This document shows, piece by piece, positions 26,200-34,764 of a stretch of DNA of 64,000 nt; the first letter of the stretch is position 1, and each line of letters begins with the position of its first letter. Both the position numbers and the translations under genes were made by a program. The DNA lies in contig JAIBEY010000061.1 in the NCBI GenBank assembly GCA_019459525.1, positions 19,199 to 83,198 on the forward strand. Direction: 5' to 3'. This DNA comes from Prolixibacteraceae bacterium (GTDB lineage Bacteria; Bacteroidota; Bacteroidia; Bacteroidales; Prolixibacteraceae). The notes under the pieces are model-generated. The model searched no databases, had not been told where the DNA came from, and saw only the letters and a program-made list of their open reading frames with translations.

Positions 26200-27508
26200 A
26201 TCCATTATACATGGGTTTTCAAAGTACAACAAGCAACAGCGCATTGATGCGTTGATTCAAAAATATGGTTTTCAGGAAGATCTGGTCGGTTGGCTGGCTA
26301 CCTTCGAAAACCCCAACGCCGCTATTCAAAAGATTATTGATGACCTAAGTGAAAACCCGGTTTCCAGTTTTCCTTTTCCTTTTTCCATTGCACCAAATTT
26401 TGTGGTCAACGGCAAAAATTTGTTCTTTCCGCTGGTTTCCGAAGAAAGTTCGGTGGTTGCAGCGTTAAGCAATGCTGCCGGTTTTTGGGCTCGCCGGGGA
26501 GGTTTTCATGCCGAAATTTTGGGCACTGAAAAAAAAGGACAGGTTCATTTTTGCTGGAACGGAAATCCGGAGTATTTGCAGTCGCTTTTTCCCGAAATCC
26601 GCTCGAAATTACTGGCCGAAAGCGCACTCCTGACCGCCAAAATGGATGAGCGCGGAGGTGGAATTACCGGAATTGAACTGAAATCGTTGCCCCACATTTT
26701 ACCTAACTATTATCAGCTCGATGCTTCGTTCGAAACCTGCGACGCGATGGGCGCCAATTTTATCAACTCCTGTCTGGAGCAATTTGGCAAAAGTCTTCAG
26801 GAGTTTTTTCAGACGAGTTCAAAGGTTTCGGCTGGGCAGCGCGAGTGTGAAGTTATCATGGCTATTTTGTCCAATTATACGCCTGAGAGTCGGGTTCGAG
26901 CATGGGTTGAATGCCCAATTGTGGATCTTCTTGATGGTAAAACGGAAGCGGAATGCCTTCATTTTGCCCGAAAGATGGAGCAGGCGGTTCGAATTTCACA
27001 AGTCGATGTTTCGCGCGCGGTGACTCACAACAAAGGTATTTTCAACGGTATTGATGCGTTAGCGGTGGCTACCGGGAACGATTTTCGGGCGATTGAGGCC
27101 TGCGGACATGCTTTTGCTGCCCGGAATGGCCAGTATGCCGGATTAACCGATATCCAGATTCAGGACGGGAAATTCCGTTTCAGCATTGAGCTGGCTTTGG
27201 CCGTTGGTGTGGTTGGCGGGGTCACGGCTGTTCATCCGCTGGCTAAACTGGCGATGCAAATTCTAGATCAGCCATCGGCTAAAGAACTGATGATGTACAT
27301 GTCGATTGCCGGGCTGGCCTCTAATTTTGGGGCAGTCAAAGCGTTGGTTTCGGTTGGTATTCAGCGGGGACATATGAAAATGCACCTGAGTAATATTATG
27401 AACCAGTTACAGGTGCCAGAGGATCAGCGAGCCAAAATTCAAGCATATTTTTACGACAAAACGGTATCCTATTCAGCTGTCGAAGAATATTGGTTAGCAG
27501 TAAAATAA
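26192..27508 (+). CDS. mvaA: Hydroxymethylglutaryl-CoA reductase, class II
   Basis: Reduces HMG-CoA to mevalonate, the committed step of the mevalonate pathway. The 438-aa protein is of the soluble class II type: no membrane segments, and catalytic motifs EESSVVAALS (Glu at about 84), THNKGIFNGIDALAVATGND (Lys and Asp) and the C-terminal GHMKMHL (His). DAMGANFIN is also conserved. Class II enzymes can work in either direction (degradative in Pseudomonas), but here the following kinase and decarboxylase genes argue for biosynthesis. Its substrate HMG-CoA could be supplied by the carboxylase/hydratase genes just upstream. Confidence 0.94.
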   Translation: MDESIIHGFSKYNKQQRIDALIQKYGFQEDLVGWLATFENPNAAIQKIIDDLSENPVSSFPFPFSIAPNFVVNGKNLFFPLVSEESSVVAALSNAAGFWARRGGFHAEILGTEKKGQVHFCWNGNPEYLQSLFPEIRSKLLAESALLTAKMDERGGGITGIELKSLPHILPNYYQLDASFETCDAMGANFINSCLEQFGKSLQEFFQTSSKVSAGQRECEVIMAILSNYTPESRVRAWVECPIVDLLDGKTEAECLHFARKMEQAVRISQVDVSRAVTHNKGIFNGIDALAVATGNDFRAIEACGHAFAARNGQYAGLTDIQIQDGKFRFSIELALAVGVVGGVTAVHPLAKLAMQILDQPSAKELMMYMSIAGLASNFGAVKALVSVGIQRGHMKMHLSNIMNQLQVPEDQRAKIQAYFYDKTVSYSAVEEYWLAVK

Positions 27509-27520
27509 GTAAAATACATC

Positions 27521-27612
27521 TCCGTGTAACTCTGTGAAAAACTCTGTTAACTCTGTGTTATAATTTTTTACCACAGAGAGCACAGAGAAATAGCACAGAG
27601 TTTCACAGAGCA
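27521..27612. repeat. Palindromic CTCTGTG/CACAGAG repeat
   Basis: The gap between mvaA and the kinase gene holds CTCTGTG-type units on its left half (27531-27557) and CACAGAG-type units on its right half (27572-27610), centred on TATAATTTTTTA. They could form a hairpin of several short stems. The same repeat style is seen at 15972-16082. Confidence 0.65.
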
Positions 27613-27617
27613 ATAAA

Positions 27618-28547
27618 ATGAAATTATTGTCGATTCTTGCTAAATATCGCGCCAATGGCAAACTGCTTTTAACCGGAGAATATTTGGTTCTTCATGGTGC
27701 GAAGGCGATTGCGTTACCGCTGAAAGTTGGTCAGCATCTATCGGTTTCTGAGGAGAATCATTCCGATTTGGCCCACTGGCAGGCTTTGCACGATGGAAAG
27801 GTTTGGTTTTCGTGCGAACTCGATTCAAAAGATTTTTCGGTTTTAAAGACAAGTCATCCGGAAAAAGCCGAAATCCTCAGTCGGATATTCAAAACCATCA
27901 AAAGTTTGAATCCTGAATTTACACTGCAAGCCGGAACAAAATTCGAAACTACGCTCGAAGCTGATCCGGAGTGGGGTTTTGGCAGCAGCAGTACGCTGGT
28001 GAGTTTGCTTTCGCAGTGGGCTGGAGTTGATCCATTTAAACTGAACGAACTGGTTTTTAAAGGCTCTGGATTCGACATTGCTTGTGCAACGGCTGATGGA
28101 CCGATTTTTTATATCAGGAATAAGCCTGCTGAACCACTTGCCTTGAATTATACATTTGCTGATCAGTTATTTTTGTTGTATTCCGGACAAAAGAAAAAAA
28201 CGGCGAAGGAGGTCAGTTCATTTTTGAAAGAGAAAACCGTTTCCGAGCAATTGATTTTTGAAATGTCGGCGCTTTCCGAAGAATTTGCAGCTTGCCGGAA
28301 ACAGCATGAATTTAACCGGTTGATCAGGAAACATGAAGAAATGATTGGGTCACTGATTGGGCAAATGCCTGTAAAAGAGCAGTGTTTTGCTGATTTTGAT
28401 GGTGGAATAAAATCGTTGGGTGCCTGGGGTGGCGACTTTTACCTGGTTTCTACTGAACAACCTTTTGCCGCGGTAAAAAAATATTTTGAAAACAAAGGAC
28501 TGTCCACGATGTTTAGGTGGGACGATCTGATTTTAAAACGGAAATAA
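27618..28547 (+). CDS. GYDIA-type GHMP kinase, probable phosphomevalonate kinase
   Basis: A 309-aa GHMP-superfamily small-molecule kinase. It has the N-terminal LLLTGEYLVLHGAKAIALPL, the ATP loop EWGFGSSSTLVSLL and the motif SGFDIACA, which corresponds to the GYDIA signature of a Bacteroidota GHMP kinase family. Between mvaA and mvaD, with a separate mevalonate kinase two genes on, the missing step is phosphorylation of mevalonate 5-phosphate, so phosphomevalonate kinase is the best inference. It stops 2 bp before the mvaD ATG. Confidence 0.82.
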   Translation: MKLLSILAKYRANGKLLLTGEYLVLHGAKAIALPLKVGQHLSVSEENHSDLAHWQALHDGKVWFSCELDSKDFSVLKTSHPEKAEILSRIFKTIKSLNPEFTLQAGTKFETTLEADPEWGFGSSSTLVSLLSQWAGVDPFKLNELVFKGSGFDIACATADGPIFYIRNKPAEPLALNYTFADQLFLLYSGQKKKTAKEVSSFLKEKTVSEQLIFEMSALSEEFAACRKQHEFNRLIRKHEEMIGSLIGQMPVKEQCFADFDGGIKSLGAWGGDFYLVSTEQPFAAVKKYFENKGLSTMFRWDDLILKRK

Positions 28548-28549
28548 GC

Positions 28550-29599
28550 ATGACCGGAACGGTAAAACATACGCATTGGAGCAAGTGGAAATGCCCGTCG
28601 AATATAGCGCTGGTGAAATACTGGGGCAAACGCGATTTCCAGAAACCCATGAACCCGTCGCTGAGTTTTGTGCTTCAAAATGCATTTACCGAAACATCGG
28701 TGGAGTTGCATAAAGATGGCGATCAAAAAGTGGAGTTCTACTTCGAAGGTGCGGCTAGTTCGTTTGGCGAGCGTATCGAAAAATATCTCAATCATGTTTC
28801 AGTCTGGTTGCCTTGGGTGAATAAATATCATTTCAGGATACACAGTAGCAACAGCTTTCCTCATTCGGCCGGAATTGCTTCTTCCGCTTCGTCCTTCGGG
28901 GCGCTGGCTCTGTGTTTGACCGAACTCGATTTTGCAATTTCAGGAAAAGAAACCAATTGCCCTGAATTCTGGCAAAAGGCTTCGGAATTGGCGCGGATGG
29001 GCAGCGGAAGCGCCTGCCGATCGGTTTACCCCGGTTTTGTCCTTTGGGGACAAACTCAGTTGTTTGAATCGTGCAGCGATGAACATGCGATACCGCTTTC
29101 AGAAGGAGTCCATCAGGTATTTTACGGGTTGCGAGATGCTATCCTGATGGTCGATTCGGGAACCAAAGAGGTTTCGAGTTCGGTGGGACATCGGTTGATG
29201 GACGAACATTTTTATCAGCGTTCGCGTATTGCGCAGGCTCACGAAAATATTAATGAGCTTTATTTGGCTTTGCTTACCGGCGACCTGGAAAAATTCGTCG
29301 CGGTGGTTGAGAATGAAGCGTTGAGTTTACATGCCATGATGATGACTTCGAATCCATCGTTTTTGTTGCTGAAGCCGAATAGCCTGGAGCTGATCAGCCG
29401 GATTCGCCGGTTTCGGGAAACGACGCAGATCCCGGTTTGTTTTACGATCGATGCCGGACCAAACATTCATTTGCTGTATTTTCAGGAAAACGAACCCGAC
29501 GTGAAAGCGTTTATTGAACGCGAATTGCTGGTTTTCTGCGAAAACAGAAAGTGGATTGACGATGGAATTGGCAACGGACCTGAAAAATTAATGAATTGA
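28550..29599 (+). CDS. mvaD: Diphosphomevalonate decarboxylase
   Basis: Converts mevalonate 5-diphosphate to isopentenyl diphosphate with ATP. The 349-aa GHMP-family protein shows the decarboxylase signatures CPSNIALVKYWGKRD, SAGIASSASSFGALALCL and MGSGSACRSVYPGFVLW, plus IDAGPNIHLL with the catalytic Asp. The ATG at 28550 is chosen because homology begins there; further-upstream codons overlap the preceding kinase. Third gene of the mevalonate kinase/decarboxylase block. Confidence 0.95.
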   Translation: MTGTVKHTHWSKWKCPSNIALVKYWGKRDFQKPMNPSLSFVLQNAFTETSVELHKDGDQKVEFYFEGAASSFGERIEKYLNHVSVWLPWVNKYHFRIHSSNSFPHSAGIASSASSFGALALCLTELDFAISGKETNCPEFWQKASELARMGSGSACRSVYPGFVLWGQTQLFESCSDEHAIPLSEGVHQVFYGLRDAILMVDSGTKEVSSSVGHRLMDEHFYQRSRIAQAHENINELYLALLTGDLEKFVAVVENEALSLHAMMMTSNPSFLLLKPNSLELISRIRRFRETTQIPVCFTIDAGPNIHLLYFQENEPDVKAFIERELLVFCENRKWIDDGIGNGPEKLMN

Positions 29600-29600
29600 T

Positions 29601-29654
29601 ACGAGTTGCGGGGTTCGTGTTGCGAGTTGGCAAAACCCGCAACATGCAACTCGT
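29601..29654. repeat. Inverted repeat ACGAGTTGC / GCAACTCGT
   Basis: Nine-base arms at 29601-29609 and 29646-29654, with GGGTT / AACCC pairing further in. It fills the gap between mvaD and mevalonate kinase. Confidence 0.55.
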
Positions 29655-29677
29655 AACCCGCAACAAAAAATTGAAAA

Positions 29678-30592
29678 ATGGAACTTGGAACTATATTTAA
29701 CTCAAAACTACTTCTTTTTGGCGAATACGGACTGATGTATGATGCGATGGCTTTGTCGGTTCCGTTTCCAAAGTTCTCGGGTTTTCTGGATTTTGAATCG
29801 GATCACTCGCACTTGGAAAGTAATGCTCAAATCCGGAAGTTTTACAAGCATTTGAAATCGGCAGATTCCAACAAAGAATTGCATTTTTCGTTCGATTTGC
29901 CCAGGCTTGAAAATGATCTTGAACGCGGACTTTTCTTTAATTCCAGTATTCCTCAACAATACGGCTTGGGAAGTTCGGGTGCTTTGGTGGCGGCGCTTTT
30001 TGGCAAATATGCATTTCCGTCCAACCTGGGAAATAATCTCTCCCCTGAAATTTTAAAAGCCAACTTTGCTGTGCTTGAAAGCTTTTTCCATGGGAAAAGT
30101 TCGGGGCTCGATCCGCTGATTTCGTACCTGAATAAACCAATTTTAATTGACTCCCAAAAACAGATTGTTTCTGTTGATTTTGATTTGCAAAAGGCGGGTT
30201 TGGCAGTTGCCTTAATTGATACCAAAACGACCGGGGCAACGGGCCCGCTGGTGAAACATTTTATCGATCTTTTTAATCTTCCGGAGTTTGAAGAGGCTTT
30301 CGGGAAGCAGTTTATCCCGGCGAATAATGGCTGTATTGAGAGTTTGCTAAATGGCGACAAACAGCAATTATTCCTGCATTTAGAACAATTGGTCAGGTTT
30401 CAACGGTATCATTTTCACCGGATGATTCCCGTAAATTTTCATCGGCTCATTTCTTTCGCGCACTGCGAGAAAGTATATATTAAACTGCTGGGATCGGGTG
30501 GTGGTGGCTATCTGCTGGCTTTTGCCGAATCGGATGCTGTTCTTAACCAGTGGTCGGCGAAACGTGGGATCGAATTGTTGAGAATAGTTTGA
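29678..30592 (+). CDS. mvk: Mevalonate kinase
   Basis: Phosphorylates mevalonate at O5. The 304-aa GHMP-family protein has KLLLFGEYGLMYDAMALSVP (substrate and nucleotide strand), the ATP loop QYGLGSSGALVAALFGKYA, the catalytic-Asp segment GKSSGLDPLISY and the C-terminal LLGSGGGGYLLAF. The FGEYGLM and GKSSGLDP motifs are those of mevalonate kinases rather than of phosphomevalonate kinases. It completes the set (with the GYDIA kinase, mvaD, mvaA, fni), leaving HMG-CoA synthase as the only classical pathway gene absent from the window. Confidence 0.85.
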   Translation: MELGTIFNSKLLLFGEYGLMYDAMALSVPFPKFSGFLDFESDHSHLESNAQIRKFYKHLKSADSNKELHFSFDLPRLENDLERGLFFNSSIPQQYGLGSSGALVAALFGKYAFPSNLGNNLSPEILKANFAVLESFFHGKSSGLDPLISYLNKPILIDSQKQIVSVDFDLQKAGLAVALIDTKTTGATGPLVKHFIDLFNLPEFEEAFGKQFIPANNGCIESLLNGDKQQLFLHLEQLVRFQRYHFHRMIPVNFHRLISFAHCEKVYIKLLGSGGGGYLLAFAESDAVLNQWSAKRGIELLRIV

Positions 30593-30693
30593 TTTTCCGG
30601 TGTCGGCACACGACTGATGCCGTGCTAATGTGAAATGAATCCTAAAACTTAATCCCTGTGAGCCCGTTTATTTACCATTCTTGATTCTGATTC

Positions 30694-30701
30694 TATATTT
30701 G
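30694..30701 (+). promoter_or_regulatory. Candidate -7 element for the acetate transporter gene
   Basis: TATATTTG matches TAnnTTTG, 24 bp before the ATG. The -33 region has only a partial TTTA. Confidence 0.45.
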
Positions 30702-30725
30702 CGACCTTTAAAAAATTAGAACAGA

Positions 30726-31286
30726 ATGGAAAAGAAAATGGGTAACCCTGCGGTTGTTGGGCTGGCAGGTTTTGGTTTAACAACGTTGTTGTTACAGTTG
30801 CATAACATCGGAATCTGTGGTCTTGGCCCCGTGCTTGCCATGGGTATCATTTTTGGCGGACTGGCTCAAATGATTGCAGGCTTTCAGGAGCAAAAAATGG
30901 GAAATAATTTTGGCTACAGTGCATTTGTTGCCTATGGTAGTTTCTGGATCGGGTTGGCAATTATTTGGATACTTAACTTCCTGAAAGTATATGAAACCAG
31001 TCATACCGAACTTGGTTTGTATATGCTGGTTTGGACACTCTACACGGTGATTATGTTTGTGGCTTCGTTGCGTGTGCACAAGGCTATGGCTATAACCTTC
31101 GGGTTGTTGTTAATTGGTTTTATCCTTTTGGTTTTGGGGCTTTTGGGTAATCCGGTATTCGTAAAAGTGGCAGGTTACGAACTTATTTTATGTGCTTTGA
31201 TGGCCTGGTATATGATGGCTGCAATTATTATCAACGATTTGGCGGGCAAAACAGTTCTCCCGAACGGAGTACCTTTTATCAGGTAA
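30726..31286 (+). CDS. satP: Acetate/succinate transporter, GPR1/FUN34/YaaH family
   Basis: Inner-membrane channel-like transporter for acetate and related small acids. The 186-aa protein has six hydrophobic segments and the family N-terminal motif near KMGNPAVVGLAGFGLTTLLL (the consensus is NPAPLGL, with two substitutions here), followed by GPVLAMGIIFGGLAQMIAG and FGYSAFVAYGSFWIGL. It follows the mevalonate block in the same direction with its own candidate promoter. Acetate exchange could be linked to acyl-CoA catabolism nearby, but that is inference. Confidence 0.85.
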   Translation: MEKKMGNPAVVGLAGFGLTTLLLQLHNIGICGLGPVLAMGIIFGGLAQMIAGFQEQKMGNNFGYSAFVAYGSFWIGLAIIWILNFLKVYETSHTELGLYMLVWTLYTVIMFVASLRVHKAMAITFGLLLIGFILLVLGLLGNPVFVKVAGYELILCALMAWYMMAAIIINDLAGKTVLPNGVPFIR

Positions 31287-31343
31287 AAAAATTAGAACAG
31301 CGTGCAGAAAGGTTTGCCGGTAGGTAGGCCTATATTGCATGAA

Positions 31344-31377
31344 AAAAGCGGAACCGGATGACCCGGATTCCGCTTTT
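31344..31377. terminator. Bidirectional terminator between satP and the receptor gene
   Basis: AAAAGCGGAA (31344-31353) pairs with TTCCGCTTTT (31368-31377), with CCGG/CCGG extending the stem around a short loop. A-run on one side and T-run on the other suit both convergent genes. Confidence 0.85.
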
Positions 31378-31405
31378 CTATTTGCGTTATTTAACTATTG
31401 GTTAT

Positions 31406-33886
31406 TTAGAACATTTCGTCCATACCACCTTGCCCCTGCTGTTCCGAAGGAGCCAGTTTGTCCATCTTGTAGTTGTTAATTTTGTAGCTCAGTGTAAGCA
31501 TCAGCACGCGCGGTTCGCGTTGCATTTTAAATGATGATTTGAAATCGTCGCCAAACGAGGTTCCTTCAAATTTGGCAGTTCCCAAAAGATCGCGAACGCT
31601 GAGGGTAGCCGAAAGTTTCTTTTTCATAAAGTCCTGACGGTACGACAGGTTTGTGAAAATCATTCCCTTTTGATCACCCTGGGCAGAAACCGAAGGGCCA
31701 CGATAGAACCCGGTTAACTGCATGCGGCTGTCACCCGAGAATTTTATTGTTGCATTCAACCTTCCGGAGTAATTGGTGCTTTCCCTGTCAACCGATTTAC
31801 CCAGAACTTCACCCTTCAGTTTGTAATTGTACAGGCTGAAGCTGGTATTTACCAAAAGCCATTTGGTTATGTTGATGTTGCCCATAATCTCGCCTCCCAA
31901 AGAGTGGTCGCGGTTGAGGTTATCTGCGCTCATGTAAATAATTCCATCCTCTTTCAATTCCTGAATACGGGTTATCAGGTCGTTGGTTGTGCGGTAAAAC
32001 GTTTCGAGTGAAACGAATGAATTGCCAAACTTCCTCATGTAGCTGAATTCGTAAGAGTCGGTGTATTCCGGTTTAAGATCAGGGTTCCCGATTCGAATGG
32101 TGTATTGGTTCATGTAATTGGGAAACGGGTCCAGGTCGCGGCCTCCCGGACGGTTAATCCGTCTCGAATAGCTGGTCATAAACTGGCTTTTGTCAACCAG
32201 CTCATACGAAAAGTGAGCTGATGGGAAAAGGTCGAATCGGTCGAGCGTATAAGGTTCTGTTACTTTCGAATGGTCGATAGATCGTTTGGTGTATTCGCCC
32301 CGTAAACCAATCATGTACTGAATGGCTTTTACGTTTCCGGAGTATGTGGAATAGATGGAGTGAATATCTTCTTTGAAATCCATGTCGCTGGTAAAAAGAG
32401 GATTATTTTCGAATGTACCCGATGCTGGATTGTAATTTTTGAAATTAAATAGTTCTGTTTCGCGCTCCATCCGGCTCTGGAGCCCTGCTTCGAATTTGGC
32501 GCCTTTTTCCAGCGGCAGGGTGTAATCTATTTTCATCCGGTAATCGTTCGAATTATCGTCTTCGTTGGTAAGTACCCGCGACAAATAATTGTTGGTCTGA
32601 CTGAAATTGGCATCCGAAATAAATTCGTCGATCGTTTCTGTTGAAAGTCCATCGCGGTTGCGGTAATCAAACGATCCTTCCAGCTTATGAGTACCCATTT
32701 CGTCGAATTTAGTCAGGAAACTGGCTTGGCCACTCACATAATTTCCTTCTCTGGAAGAATAGTTTTCCTGAACGGTATAAAGGTTAAAATCTCCCGGTTC
32801 ACGGTATTCGTGCAGGTTTCCACCTCCACCGCCACCAAAATTATATTGCCCGATTTCTCCGGATACGGTCACCGAAGTTTTGTCGGTGAGGTAATAATCG
32901 AAACCACCTTTAAGTTGTTTTCCTCCCCTGTTCATATCGCGCTGTCCATCAGTAATCAGAAATGTAGTGGTGTCGTTCTGATAGGTTTCTCGTGTTGATT
33001 TCATGGTTCCGTCGTCGGTATTGTCGTTCCAGTTGGCTCCAAAAAAGAGGTTGTATTTTTTTGTTTTGTAATTCAGCATCATATCGGTGCCGTATTTTTC
33101 ACCGGTACCTAAATTCACGTTTATAATTCCGTTCACTCCTGAAAGTACATTCTTCTTCATCACTACGTTAATAATACCGGCCATACCGTCGGGATCGTAC
33201 TTCACAGAAGGATTGGTGATAATCTCGATATTCTGAATAGCTGATGAAGGAATTTGTTTCAGGGCATCACTTCCGCTCAGTACGCTGGGGCGTCCGTCGA
33301 TAAGCACTGTAAAGCTTGAAGAACCCCGAAGGCTCACATTTCCGTCAATATCCACTTCAACCGAAGGTGTATTTTCGAGAACCGTAACCGCGCTTCCTCC
33401 GGCGGCATTGATGTCGTTGGTTACATTAATCACTTTTTTGTCAATCTTGTATTCTACCCGGTTGCGTTCGGCCACCACATCTACGGTTCCAATGTTTTGA
33501 CGCGAAACGGCCAGTTCAATAGTCCCCATATCCACTGATGTTGAATTCGGGATGATTTTAATATCGTTTACTGTGGTTTTTTCGAACCCGATAAAGCCAG
33601 CTTCCACATAGTAGGTGCCAAAAGGCAGATCGGCGATTTCGAATAACCCGGATTCATTGGCAATAGCACCAGTTACCAGCTTAGCGTCTTGTTTGCGGTA
33701 AATGGATACATTGGCATATTCCATAGCCGATTTGGTATCGGCATCAATAATTTTCCCTTTAATTTTTCCATTTTTTGGAGGGGCGCTCATTCCACCCGTA
33801 TTTGCCGCAGGAGGTACCTGCGATAAAACCGTTCCTGCTGTTGAAAGAATTAGTAACAGCACAATCAATAAATTTTTCGTTCTCAT
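31406..33886 (-). CDS. TonB-dependent receptor-like outer-membrane beta-barrel protein
   Basis: An 826-aa outer-membrane protein with a signal peptide (MRTKNLLIVLLLILSTAG...). It then has a carboxypeptidase-regulatory-like domain (about 40-130: GKIKGKIIDADTKSAMEYAN) and a plug domain (about 150-255, with SLRGSSSFTVLIDGRPS and DGMAGIINVVMKK). A long barrel of the OMP_b-brl_3 type follows, including SYSRRINRPGGRDLDPFPNY. No SusD partner is adjacent, so this is not a classic glycan-utilisation SusC. Ligand unknown. Confidence 0.85.
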   Translation of the reverse strand: MRTKNLLIVLLLILSTAGTVLSQVPPAANTGGMSAPPKNGKIKGKIIDADTKSAMEYANVSIYRKQDAKLVTGAIANESGLFEIADLPFGTYYVEAGFIGFEKTTVNDIKIIPNSTSVDMGTIELAVSRQNIGTVDVVAERNRVEYKIDKKVINVTNDINAAGGSAVTVLENTPSVEVDIDGNVSLRGSSSFTVLIDGRPSVLSGSDALKQIPSSAIQNIEIITNPSVKYDPDGMAGIINVVMKKNVLSGVNGIINVNLGTGEKYGTDMMLNYKTKKYNLFFGANWNDNTDDGTMKSTRETYQNDTTTFLITDGQRDMNRGGKQLKGGFDYYLTDKTSVTVSGEIGQYNFGGGGGGNLHEYREPGDFNLYTVQENYSSREGNYVSGQASFLTKFDEMGTHKLEGSFDYRNRDGLSTETIDEFISDANFSQTNNYLSRVLTNEDDNSNDYRMKIDYTLPLEKGAKFEAGLQSRMERETELFNFKNYNPASGTFENNPLFTSDMDFKEDIHSIYSTYSGNVKAIQYMIGLRGEYTKRSIDHSKVTEPYTLDRFDLFPSAHFSYELVDKSQFMTSYSRRINRPGGRDLDPFPNYMNQYTIRIGNPDLKPEYTDSYEFSYMRKFGNSFVSLETFYRTTNDLITRIQELKEDGIIYMSADNLNRDHSLGGEIMGNINITKWLLVNTSFSLYNYKLKGEVLGKSVDRESTNYSGRLNATIKFSGDSRMQLTGFYRGPSVSAQGDQKGMIFTNLSYRQDFMKKKLSATLSVRDLLGTAKFEGTSFGDDFKSSFKMQREPRVLMLTLSYKINNYKMDKLAPSEQQGQGGMDEMF

Positions 33887-33993
33887 CGCTCTTCAATTAA
33901 TTATCTTCAAAAATTGTCTTTTCTTTTCATTCAATACCCATCAGACACGAGAGCGAACTGAAAGTTTAATAATAAAATTAAAAGAGTTGTTAA

Positions 33994-34005
33994 TGTTTGC
34001 AAACA
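33994..34005. promoter_or_regulatory. Perfect 12-bp palindrome TGTTTGCAAACA
   Basis: Located in the gap between the divergent receptor and lipoprotein genes. The length and symmetry suit a regulator operator, but the regulator is unknown. Confidence 0.25.
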
Positions 34006-34089
34006 GTTGAAGAAGCAATTTCTTTACTTATGAACTTTTTGGAATGATATTTGACAGAATTTTGCTCAGTTTATATTAAATAACGAGTG

Positions 34090-34752
34090 ATGAAACAATC
34101 GATTCTTCTTATTTGGGTTGTATTTTTGCTAAGTTCATGTGTATCCACAAGTCATATGGTCGAAATCAACGATCAATATAAAGGAATAAAAGGCATTAAG
34201 CTGACACAGAATTTGATAGGAATATCGGCTGAGAAAAATGCGAGTATAAATGGGAATAAATATTTTTCTGTTTCATTTGCTTATAACTTAGAAATAAAGA
34301 AAAATGAGTTAGCATCGCTTACTCTTAACGTTCAAACACAGACTCCACTTCGACCTGATGAACTTGATTCGGTAATTTTTTTAGACCTTGACAATGAGAA
34401 AATTAAATTGATTTCCACTGATTCCAGTCAAAAAAAGATTGGAAAGAGACCCAATACAACATCTTCTGTTAGTGTAGCCACTGACGATAAAACGGAAGAA
34501 CAAATCATCACCACAACTACAGAAAATGGAAGTTATCAGTTGATGTTTCATCAATATAAAGTCCCTGAAAACCTTTGGGTTTCAATTGCAAATACTGAGA
34601 AAATTCTATATCGGCTGTATATCGGAAAGGAAGGAATTGACGTAAAACTGAGTTCCGCACAAAGCGCCAAACTGAAAGAATTTTTCAACCGGGCCATTCA
34701 GCAAAACAAAATGTCATTTCCGGCAATTCCGGAAGGGCAGAAAAAATGGTAA
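34090..34752 (+). CDS. Predicted lipoprotein of unknown function
   Basis: 220 aa with a lipoprotein signal peptide (MKQSILLIWVVFLLSSC; the lipid-bearing Cys is about residue 17). The mature part is beta-rich in its first half, with a Ser/Thr-rich stretch (NTTSSVSVATDDKTEEQIIT) in the middle and a helical, Gln-rich C-terminus. I recognise no family. The ATG at 34090 is preferred to a GTG directly before it. It runs 12 bp into the convergent phosphoesterase gene's 3' flank without overlap. Confidence 0.7.
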   Translation: MKQSILLIWVVFLLSSCVSTSHMVEINDQYKGIKGIKLTQNLIGISAEKNASINGNKYFSVSFAYNLEIKKNELASLTLNVQTQTPLRPDELDSVIFLDLDNEKIKLISTDSSQKKIGKRPNTTSSVSVATDDKTEEQIITTTTENGSYQLMFHQYKVPENLWVSIANTEKILYRLYIGKEGIDVKLSSAQSAKLKEFFNRAIQQNKMSFPAIPEGQKKW

Positions 34753-34764
34753 TATTTCAACCAT

